Position numbers and translations under genes: made by a program | Notes under the pieces: generated by a model | Seen by the model: the letters and a program-made list of their open reading frames with translations, nothing else | Told to the model about the DNA's origin: nothing | Database searches by the model: none | Part shown: piece after piece, positions 38,433 through 47,648 of the stretch | How the letters are laid out: the number at the start of each line of letters is the position of its first letter | Numbering within the stretch: position 1 is the first letter of the stretch | DNA from: Vanilla planifolia | Lineage: Eukaryota > Streptophyta > Magnoliopsida > Asparagales > Orchidaceae | Direction of reading: 5' to 3' | Length of the DNA stretch: 64,000 nt | Assembly: GCA_023846275.1 (NCBI GenBank) | Contig: CM043871.1 | Span: forward strand, 35,246,578-35,310,577

Positions 38433-39420
38433 TGTTGTAACATTCCAAAAATGAGAACAAGAAATTTTAATAAATTCTAACCATGAAATGTTGAAAAGAA
38501 AAATATTCAAAATTAATTGATGCTCTTAAAGAAGTAGGAGTTATAAAACAATGATTTTGAGTAAACTATATTTTGAGATCTAACCAAACATCCAAATAGT
38601 AGCATCACATCTCATGCATCAATTTAGTTTAGTGGATTGAGATACATCAAATAAGATTTTATGCTTAATGTTAATTATACTCTATTGTTTTTATTGTTAT
38701 ATATTTTTAATATTATTTGTTAGTTTGACAATATGGCTCAAGAGTTTCTTATTAAGCTCTCAAGCTCATTTCTTTTTTACATTTTTGTAGGTCCAGAGAG
38801 TTAGGAGTTGAAGATGAGAGCATCAAATTTGGTGCATCTATTATATGAATTTTTCTATCTTCATCATTTGATTATTAATAGTGGCATTGTCATTTAATTT
38901 ATGGTTATTAGTTTGTATTTATTAATATATATTGGATTATTTAGAATTATTATATGTGGGTGTTAATTTGCATATTATGTTATTTTATATAGACGTTGGA
39001 TTGTGGATATTTATGCATTTTGATTTCTTATATTGTGTTATGGCTTTATATTATCTACTAGATGTTACAATGGCATTGTGGATATTGTGATTTTATTTGT
39101 AGGTTACTTTGCTCATGTATATGTCGATGATTATTAGTGAATTGCCTCATTTAAAATGAGTTAGTTTAATCAATTGGGCAACTAATTGGTGAAGCGGGAT
39201 TGTTCATTTTGGATAGTGTGTCATTAGCATAATGTTCAGAGTAATGGGTCACAATTCCCAATTTTAATGTCAATCTTAGGGGCTAAAAGGATTGATTATT
39301 TTATGGGTTTTCTTGCACTTGTGGGATAAAGAAAATTGTTAAAAAGTTATGATAGAATATCATATTAAATTCACCTTTTGTTATGATCGTACTAGTTATG
39401 TTAAGAGTTAGGGCTCAAGT
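38433..39420 (+). mobile_element. Possible Ty3/Gypsy-type LTR remnant
   Basis: TGTAACATTCCAAAAATGAG at 38433 looks like the TGTAACATCCCAAAAATG-type 5' end of many plant Gypsy LTRs. A second TGTAAGGCCCCATTT motif occurs at about 39428. No internal coding region is nearby, and the far boundary is a guess. Confidence 0.3.
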
Positions 39421-40649
39421 GTTATAAATGTAAGGCCCCATTTAATACTAAGATGTGAAGCAAACCATGATACTATCATCATGTAAAATAAAACATAATT
39501 TTGTTAACCATGATTAATAAGTATGATTTATATTAAATAAATAACCATCCATGAAATCAATTTAATATTAATCTTCTCTAATAATATGTTGTTAATGATA
39601 ATACAATAAGTATGTAAAACATAAGAAACATGTAAATCGATCGTCAACAATCAATATCTAAATTTTATCTCTAGTTAAATTTGAAGTTATTAAATTGCAT
39701 TCATTAATACATGGATATGCTTAATAAATGCTTACCTTAATCTAAGCATGTGATCACACCAATTGTTAGAATCTTACAATGCTCTTTAAAAGCTTGAAGT
39801 GAAAATCTTTCTTCCCTCATTTGTTTTTCTTTCTAAGTTTCTCAAACTATAAAATCTCTAATTTTTTATCATGAAATTTTCCTCAAATTCTCATATGATT
39901 AACAAAAAATTTTCTCTCAATTTCATAATATGATACCAAAAGCTTTTTTTCATGGCCAAATCTCTTTCTTCATAGTTTTCAAATTAGATTTATTTGAATT
40001 TCTTGATTATTATCATGATTTTATTTTCCCTAAATCACCAAAATTGTCAATGTAATTTACCCTAACATACTTTAATGGAGTGTAGGTTATCTCATCATTT
40101 ATATTAATAGAGATGGTTATTTTGCATTATTTTGATCATTGGTTTACTCTTTATATAAGTTATAAATATTTTTATTTAGTCATTGTATTTTAATTTTTTT
40201 TCGATCCAAAGGAATGAAAAACATTGTAAATAAAATTTAAAATTTTCTATTATGCATAAAAAATAAATTTTCAAAACCATTATTTTTTCTTCTAATGTAG
40301 ATTTATTTTAAAGTGAAAAAAGAATTTTGTGTAGATGACATTATAAAAATAAAATATAGTATAGAATTTGTAATTGTCATCTAAGTTTTATTTGATAAAA
40401 ACTTTTTAGAAATACTTTTTATATTAATCATAAAAAATAAAAAATCTAAAAAATAATTTTCATAATTTGTTGTTTTATCCACAAATAGTTTTTATTGGTT
40501 TTGTTTTTCAAAATGTCGTTTAGATTTTTCTTTAAAAATAAAAATTATTCGTAATTTTAATTATAAATATATTATTCTTCCTAAAAGCATTTTTTTTATT
40601 TTTATAGTTATTTAGTTTTATTTTTATTTTATTTTTTTAAGATTTCTGT

Positions 40650-40800
40650 TAACGCCGGTATCTGGGCTTTAGTTATATAACAGACGGCGTTTGGGACCTT
40701 CAACTAGGGTTCCGATGGTTTTCGGCATCCTGGCTGGTGTTGTCTATGCATGGTCGTCCTCCGCCTTGTTGATCTGGTTACTATTGTCCATCGGAACCGT
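40650..40800 (+). promoter_or_regulatory. Putative promoter and first non-coding exon, possibly of the downstream J-protein gene
   Basis: A GC-richer island follows abruptly after about 800 bp of very AT-rich DNA. It has TATATAA at 40674-40680, ACTAGGGTTC (telo-box-like, common in plant 5' leaders) at about 40703-40713, and a possible splice donor GTAAGC at 40799. No start codon here opens a long frame. The nearest + strand gene start is 47649, so a 5' UTR exon with a long leader intron is plausible but unproven. Confidence 0.4.
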
Positions 40801-42804
40801 AAGCGAGGTTCTTCTGCGTAGTTTGCATGGTCGACTTAGTTCTTTTTGACTGCAGCATGGCCATGGTGAGGATTGAAATGAGATTGGTTCATTCACCACT
40901 TTAGCTTGTTCTTTGCCGCGAGACTGGAATGTGCCGAGGCAGATGAGGAACTTCTTGGATTGAAGCTTCTCCTTCTAACTGATATTTTGTTTAGTGTTGG
41001 CCTTTTTTTCATCGAATGTAGATTGTGTTTTGTGAAGCATTTTGTAGGCGTACATTTTTTTTAAGAGAATGCCTAATTGCTGTAGATTATATTTAGTTTG
41101 TTTCGTTAGCTAATGTTCGTTTTCTTTCCCTAAGAATGTCAATTGATTGGACTAATGGAATCTTTTCGTTGGGATTCTGTTGCTGCAGTGTACTCATTGA
41201 AGTGAAGGTTCCGAACTCTAAACTCTTGAGCATTTCTCCAGGCCTTAGGGAAGATTGCTCTGGTAATTCTGTCGTCTGTCTTTAGTAGTTCATCCATGTA
41301 GTTTTGTTTCCCTTTGCATTTCTCTTTCGTGAACTTTAAGTTTTGGGAAGCATCGTATTTCTTATGATTTGCCATGTGTGGCTTTTGCTTCAAATTTGTG
41401 ATTAAGATTATTTTTTGGAAAAGGCTCTGAAGGCAGCTTATCACATTTTGTGTATCCACTACAATTACAAAAGCATCTACAACATGTTAAATGATTTGTT
41501 TTTGAAAAATAAGTCTACTACTGATGTCTGATAATCATTCTTCTACAGTAAATTTAGAACAACTTTTAAAAACACAAGTCTGATTATAAAATCTATGCTT
41601 AAACTCGACTAATCTTTATCCAGATTTTCTAGCTATTTGTGCTCAAGTGAAGTGGTTGTTTTGTTAATTAATGCCCCTTTGAAAGATCCTAGAAAAGCAT
41701 AAAGTTGATATTGCTTATTGAACTTATTAGTGATATAACAAATGGAGAAATGACATGTTTGTGCACTTAAAGGGCCGTAATTGAATATATCCCTTTTATA
41801 ATAAAACTTCATCAAAACTTTGCTTCAAATGCTTATCTTTCTGAATTTTTTTATGGATGTTCTTATTTGGCATGTTCAAGATGGCATGTCATGGCATTTA
41901 TTTTTTGTGGTAATATTGTAATTTTTTATATTAACAGTGAAGGAGTTAAAGTTGGTGTTATGGAGATGTAAAGTAGTCAATATAAGAGTGCAAATGATAT
42001 ATTGATTATATTTGGCAATCAAAAAAATAATGAAGGGGAGATTTTATTATTTATGGTATATATTTCCAAATGATACATAGATTGGTGGGAATGTCACTAA
42101 TTGGATTCTAGATTTGATGAAATTTTGAGTGTTTTAGGTGCTTTTTGTGATTGTTACGTCATTCAACATTGATGATAAGCTGTATAAGATTGCAATGAAA
42201 AAAGACAATGTTTTATGGAACCAAATGTGGTCTAGTAAAGTATGTGCACACAAATAGAAATGTGATTGAAAGTTTGATAGCTATGCTTGAAAAAATATGT
42301 TTAGATCTAAAATTGAATATATTAAATGCAAGTTAATTATATGAATTTTTTTTGTGGAATGATAATTTCCACTTTGGCATGGTTAGGAGTCTATCGTATA
42401 TATGCTTGAAGGGACACCATAGGATAACCATCGAGGTTAGTAGGGACCTAAAAAAGATTTAACATAATAATAAAATATAGACAAATAAATCTTTTAAGCA
42501 AATTTTCCCATTCGGAAGATTAATCATTTGAGTGGACATAGACTACTCAAGAATTTCACATTCCTTATTTTTCATAAACAAAAAAGCATAAGCATAAAAG
42601 AAAAGAAAGTAAAAAAATATGGAATAAAAAGAAAATACGATAAGAATGAATCAATGAAAGGATGGCTTTTATTGTTAACTTGCGCAGAGAGTAGCTTCTT
42701 TTAGGGTTTGATAAAAAAACAATTTGAAAAAGAAGAATAAACATTTTCTTTATTTGGTGTGACCACTTGATCTGTATAAGAGGAAACGTTCACATCCAAT
42801 TGTG
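40801..42804. other. Non-coding stretch between the promoter-like patch and the plastid insertion
   Basis: The sequence to about 41460 keeps a mixed base composition and has a 106-codon open frame on the - strand (41459-41139) with no recognised likeness. The rest is AT-rich. If the 5' UTR model is right, this is intron. Confidence 0.45.
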
Positions 42805-43717
42805 GTGACAGTTTTCATTATTTTACTAAAGATTTCAAGACATTTCGAAATTGAAAAAATTTCTGTAGGGTCAAATGCTATTAAACAACAATTGGTCAAT
42901 TTTGATTTACGCATTATTATAGATAATTCGTTGATAGAATAGAAGGAAATAGTAGACAAAGAACTTGTAAAATATTTATATGGATGGGAAGATAAAAAAA
43001 ATTAGAAGAAAAATGATTTTTGGTTAGGAGCATAGAATTAGCTAAGCATTTTATTTGAACAAATGTTAGACTCAGAACGGATGGTTTTATGCCTATTACC
43101 AATTATTCCTCTTAAGTTGTGGCCAATCATTCAAATAGATGGAAGCAAACTAGTGAGTTTGGATCTTAATGAATTCTATAGAATAGTCATTTATCGAAAC
43201 AATACCCTTATTGATCTATTAATAACAAGTAGATGTAGGCTGGGGGAATTAGTAATGTATTAAGAGAAATTGGTGGAGACTATGGATTCACTTCTCAATA
43301 ATGGGATTCGCAGACAACACATGAGGATAGTCATAATAGGGTTTACAACTCATCTTTCGATGTAGTTGAAAGCAAAGAAGGAAGATTCATTGCTTCAATG
43401 TGGATTACCTCAAGAAATAGCAATAAAGTTTTTCCAAATATTTTTAATTTGTGGTTTAATCAGACAACATGTTGCTTCTAACATATTGATTGCTAAAAGA
43501 AAAATTTGTGAAAAAGAACCCATTGTATGGGAAATACTTTACCAAGTTATGCAAAGGCATTTTGTATTGTTGAATAGAGTACCCACTTTACATAGAATAG
43601 GCATATTAGCATTCCAACCCATTTTATTGGAGGGACGTACTACTTGTTTACACCCATTGGTTTGTAAGGGTTCAATGCAAACTTTGATAGGCATCAAATG
43701 GCTATTCACATACCTTT
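42805..43717 (+). pseudogene. rpoC1: rpoC1 pseudogene (plastid RNA polymerase beta' subunit fragment)
   Basis: A middle part of the plastid RNA polymerase beta' gene. Recognisable stretches are KTFRN (about 42830), FDLRIIIDNSLIE (42900-42938), [15 protein letters not shown] and [11 protein letters not shown] (43072-43165), [10 protein letters not shown], then [45 protein letters not shown] and LHPLVCKG (43395-43670). It is disrupted by in-frame stops, small indels and an internal deletion near 43380, where about 20 codons around the family's GKRVDYSGRSVIVVGP block are gone. The metal-binding NADFDGD motif is degraded at about 43680. It ends abruptly at about 43717, where rpl2 begins. It cannot be functional here. 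Confidence 0.93.
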
Positions 43718-44885
43718 ATCTCATACACTATATGGATTGCAAGAAGTGATACTACATCCAAAGGGGATATAATTGTAGATACCATTGTTTCTAATGTAGA
43801 ATATATTATCTTAATAGAAAATATCCTACTCTTTAGTGTGGTTTGAACTATTGATTTACGTAATTGGAAGACACCGATTAGGTTAATGACGATACTTATA
43901 AATCAATCATCAATCCAGTTGAAGTACCTCTATGGGATAGACTTCAATAGAAAATTATTGAGTAATGACAAGTGATTGAGTTCAGTAGTTCTTTACAGAA
44001 AATTATTGATTCTCAAGATGTGATAATATGGAGAAGACAAAATTGTTTGAAGCGCACGCAATCGGAAACACCTCTTATTTTAAAGAGAGGGGTTATTCAA
44101 ATTTCGTGTGGTCAAGGGCAAATTGAAAGCTAAGTAGTACTAATTAGAAAGACTTGCGATAAAAGAGGTGTCTCCTACATTACATGTAATTTGTGGAAGT
44201 ATCTATGTAATTTCAGTCATTCAGTCTGAATGTTACATGAAGAACATAAGGTAGATGATGGAATAGGGAGACCTAAGATATAGAAGATCATAGCATGAGT
44301 GATGCAACAGATTTGGATTCTTATATATCCATTTATGTGCTACTTCATCATACGATTCATATTAATCGATCATCCTCAAATACATTTAAAAATTCGTATG
44401 CTTTATAAGAGGCTTGTACAATTTGGGAATGTGTTTTTCTTGATAAAAAAGAATAATCTACTTCAACCGATATGCCCTTAGGTATGGTCATACATAATAT
44501 ACAAATCACACTTAGAGAGAGCGGACAATTTGCTAGAGTAGTATGCATTATAGCAAAATTGATTACAAAAGAAGGTAAATCAGTCACATTAAGATTATCA
44601 TATGGGGTCCGTTTGATATCAAAAAATTGCTTAGCAATAGTCAAGCAAGTAGGTAATGTTGATATGAACAAAAAAGTTTGGGTAGAGTCGTATCAAATAA
44701 TTGGTTAGGTAAGCGTCCTATAGTCAGAGTAGTTATGAATCATTTAGACTATCTGCATAGGAGCAGTGAGGGGAGGGCCTCAATTGGTAAAAAAAACCAC
44801 AACTCCTTGGTGTTATCTTTTGCTTAGAAAAAGCAGAAAAAGGATCAAATATAGTGATAATTTTATTCTTTGTCTCCATAAATAG
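43717..44885 (+). pseudogene. rpl2: rpl2 pseudogene (plastid ribosomal protein uL2), 5'-truncated, with intron
   Basis: The exon 1 part is 43717-43836: remnants of LIHYGDG and LHPRGAIIGDTIV, ending at the group II intron start GTGTGGTTTGAAC (43837). The intron is about 43837-44466, recognisable from conserved words such as TTGTTTGAAGC-CACGCAATCGG and GAAGAACATAAG. Exon 2 is about 44467-44885: [47 protein letters not shown] and a frameshifted tail to the stop near 44885. The 5' half of exon 1 is missing. Keeping the intron shows DNA-level transfer rather than a spliced-RNA route. Confidence 0.93.
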
Positions 44886-44923
44886 GAACATTGAAAATCC
44901 AATTTTTTGAAAACAAATGGATG

Positions 44924-44996
44924 AGAGAACGATGGGAATTGAACCTGTGCATGGTGGTTTGCAATTCACTGTCTTGATTCACTTGGCTATATTTGC
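44924..44996 (-). pseudogene. trnH-GUG: trnH-GUG pseudogene of plastid origin
   Basis: The reverse complement matches plastid tRNA-His along its whole length: GCAAATATAGCCAAGTG at the 5' side and GGTTCAATTCCCATCGTTC in the T arm. A one-base deletion in the anticodon stem-loop removes the GUG anticodon context, and several acceptor-stem pairs are lost through C-to-T or G-to-A changes. It lies between rpl2 and rps19 on the opposite strand. Confidence 0.88.
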
Positions 44997-45142
44997 TCTT
45001 TCACTTATCTAGCTAAAGGATTTTTTTTTGTTTTCTATTTTTTTATTATTGTATTTTTTTATTATCTTTATACTTCATATTTACATCAAGATATCAGGCA
45101 AAGAATGTTAATTTTAAAAATATAAAAAAAGAATAATCAACT

Positions 45143-45297
45143 ATGACACATTCATTAAAAAAATAAATAAATAATAGTGACTTGGTCTTGGGCATCTGCT
45201 ATTACACCCACAATGGTTGACTATTCTATCGCTATTCGTAATGGAAAGAACAATTTGTCGATTAATATAACAGATTGTATGGTTAGTCTTATAGGGT
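45143..45297 (+). pseudogene. rps19: rps19 pseudogene (plastid ribosomal protein uS19) with internal deletion
   Basis: Starts ATGACACATTCATTAAAAAA, the expected rps19 start. It then lacks about 75 bp coding for the PFVANHLL to KAEKE part and resumes at ATAGTGACTTGG, giving [32 protein letters not shown] and RMV-like sequence. It stops matching at about 45297. The 92-codon open frame from 45177 joins this remnant to unrelated sequence. Confidence 0.88.
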
Positions 45298-45535
45298 TTG
45301 AAGATGAGAATGAAAACACTATGGAATTCCCATATGGATATGGATATATTGAGGATTATAAATATATTAAGGATTCCCTATCAATATGGAGTAGAATTTT
45401 ATTTCAAATTTTGAGTTTCTTGCAATTTATTTTCATTGCGATTAAAAACAAATGATTCATAATAATCAACCATTCGGTTAAGATGGATCTAAGCCATGTT
45501 CTATTCTATCTAGAATGAGATTCTCTTAACATAAC
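45298..45535. other. Unassigned piece between rps19 and rps12 remnants
   Basis: The open frame contributes [18 protein letters not shown], which I cannot match to a plastid gene. The word ACCATTCGGTTAAGATGGAT near 45470 looks plastid-like and probably belongs to the leader of rps12. A filler segment or another plastome region is possible. Confidence 0.4.
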
Positions 45536-45649
45536 ATGCTGACCACTAGATAAATTATTAGAAATGCAAGACAACCAATAAGAAGTGTCACGAAAACTTC
45601 TACTCTTCGAGGATGCCCTCAGCGTCGTGGAACATTTACTAGGGTGTTT
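45536..45649 (+). pseudogene. rps12: rps12 5' exon pseudogene (plastid ribosomal protein uS12, trans-spliced gene)
   Basis: From ATG at 45536 to the intron start GTGCGACT at 45650 is exactly 114 bp, the usual length of the 5' exon. RQPI, VTK and [15 protein letters not shown] are clear. Codon 6 is a stop (TAA), so it cannot encode the protein. The start of the trans-spliced group II intron follows (45650 to about 45760). The separate 3' exons are not present. Confidence 0.92.
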
Positions 45650-46729
45650 GTGCGACTCATTTGAGGATCATGTGTTTGCTAAGGAATAGGATAAATAAAG
45701 TGGAAGACAACCATTTCGTTGACTTTCTAAATGACTATTTAAAAAGAAGACCTATTCTGTAGCTTTATTATATTATAGTTATGTTTTGGAATTTATGGCT
45801 TCTATTTGTGCAAATCCAATCATTTTGTTTGAGATGCGAATCAATTCTCCTTTGGTAGCAAATTGTTATAGTTATCCATGAAGTGGAGGAAAGAGTCTTA
45901 TAAGAAGTAAAAGAGTTATGCTTCTATCTTGAAAAAAAAATGGTCTAAAAAATCAAGCTATCTAGTCAATTTTTAGAATGAAATGTCATCATTGTATGAA
46001 TAGATTTTTTGTCATTTTTTTTTTGAAAAGGATCCTTTTCTTACTATCTTACTATATATTACTTTATTGTATGGTATTGTTGTATAGTACTATTATTGCA
46101 ATATAATTATGTACTAATACAATTCAAATTCTTTTCTCAATTTGAATTTTAAAAAGGATGGTAGAGCCAAAGTGTGTGAATTATACAAGCTCACAATCCA
46201 ATTATATGAAATGAAAGAAGAGGCTTCAATGTATAGAGAATACCTCGTTGTTTTAGAAGCACAAGTAGATTAAGTTTTTTAATAAGAATAATTGATGGTT
46301 TAGTTGGATTGATAAAGTTAAGTATCATTCGTTTCAAGCTTTGTTCATTATCAAATTGGATTTAAGAGTTCATAGTAAAAAGAGTTCATAGCAAAGTAAT
46401 AAAATGGGAGTGTAGATCTTAATAGCCTAATGGAAATCTTAAATAAGAATATATTCTTATTAGGTAGTAATCTAAATTTAAAAAAATAGAATTGAAAACT
46501 ACTTATTAATGTAGTATACATCTAATTCTTTCGAGAAAAGCATGAAAGAAATTGAAAAAAAAAATAAAGTGTTATTGAAATCATTTGTCGTATATGTGCA
46601 AAAAGAATTTGGATAAATTTTCCCTTGGAGTAGAACAAAAGCCTAAAAGAATTGAAATGACCCATTTAGGAACAAGAAAATTACATCGTCATTTATATTT
46701 CGATGAAAAAATACATCACTGATAATATG

Positions 46730-46937
46730 TACTTGACTAAACGTATACTTTATTTGACTATTGGAATTAATAATTTGATAATTTTATAATATAATATAAT
46801 TGTGAATATATACTTGATTAAACATATACTTTATACTTGAATATTGGAATTGACAATTTGATAGTTTTATAATATAATAGAATTGAGAATATATACCTTA
46901 CTAAATATATACTTGACTAAATATATATTTTATAATT
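46730..46937. repeat. AT-rich tandem repeat, about 81-bp unit, 2.4 copies
   Basis: Unit 1 is about 46730-46809 and unit 2 about 46810-46908, with a partial unit to 46937. Each unit has ACTTGA-TAAAC-TATACTTTAT, then TATTGGAATT-A-AATTTGATA, then TTTTATAATATAATA. It sits near the right end of the plastid-like block. Confidence 0.8.
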
Positions 46938-47648
46938 GATGATCCCTTCTTTCTTTGTTGGCAAGTTTTTTAATTAACATGGTTGACAGCATTTGTAGAA
47001 CTTTATTGGAATAGTTAAATAAACAATCATTAAACGCCACCAACTGGTTAAATTAAACATGAACATGTACTGGGAAATAACAAAGTGCGAACTTGTGACT
47101 GATTGATAATCCTTCTTCATGCTGAATTTTTGTTTTCTGAGCTTGATGTCTATGAGGATAAAATTTGATTTTTGATAATTACAGTTATTACATATCTATG
47201 TACTGCATCACAGGTTTTAAAATAAACAGTGAAATTTTTCTCTATTTTGTTAGGAAATTATTTAAAACTTATACCCAGGTCTATCAAGCTTATTAACATG
47301 TGAAACGCTTTGTTAAAATATTGGTACATCATAGATGAACTCATTTTCTTAATATCTTTAACAATCCAAAAGGATTTATTATCATGTCAATTAATTAGTG
47401 TTATATTTTTGTACAAGATTAAGAATTCTTTCATAGATTTCCAATATGCTTTGCAGCATGCTTGATGCAAAGTACTGAATTCTATAGAAATTTGTTTTCG
47501 CTCAGACTGCTTAAATAACATTAACATCAGGCATCACAAAAGGTTTTTTGTTTCACATGGGGTTGCAAGTGAATATACATGAAGAGGAAATGCTTTTTAT
47601 CTTGGTGGTCACAACTTAGTTGCAAGGATTCTTGTGATTATAACAGAA
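46938..47648 (+). promoter_or_regulatory. Upstream flank or leader intron of the J-protein gene
   Basis: No coding region. ATAACAG immediately before AAATGG at 47642-47652 could be a splice acceptor for a 5' UTR intron whose donor is the GTAAGC at 40799. Without transcript data it may equally be ordinary promoter and leader. Confidence 0.35.

Larger units (their letters stand above)
34941..40620. other. DEG2 3' flank and intergenic DNA
   Basis: 34941-35150 is the likely DEG2 3' UTR; no clear poly(A) signal could be fixed. 35578-37735 contains a long direct repeat, annotated separately. The rest is AT-rich with no open frame that resembles a protein; 39800-40620 is almost all A and T. Confidence 0.6.
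42805..45760 (+). other. Nuclear plastid DNA insertion (NUPT), mosaic of several plastome regions
   Basis: Recognised in order: rpoC1, rpl2 with its group II intron, trnH-GUG (opposite strand), rps19 and the rps12 5' exon with the start of its trans-spliced intron. Every coding piece is broken. In the plastome, rpoC1 and rps12 lie far from rpl2-trnH-rps19, so at least two rejoinings are needed. 45300-45535 and 45760-46720 look plastid-like in places, the latter perhaps the rps12-rpl20 spacer, but could not be placed with certainty. Confidence 0.9.

Noticed and set aside
40674-41460. Independent small gene after the TATA box.
   Set aside because: No + strand frame of useful length opens here; a non-coding leader exon fits better.
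43366-43749. 127-codon open frame that could be read as a gene.
   Set aside because: It is the longest surviving frame of the rpoC1 pseudogene, truncated at both ends and running into rpl2 sequence in a wrong frame.
45177-45455. 92-codon open frame in the plastid block.
   Set aside because: Its first 40 codons are an rps19 remnant and the rest is unrelated; it is a chimera formed by decay, not a gene.
45536-45649. Functional nuclear-transferred rps12.
   Set aside because: Exon length is conserved but codon 6 is a stop and the 3' exons are absent.
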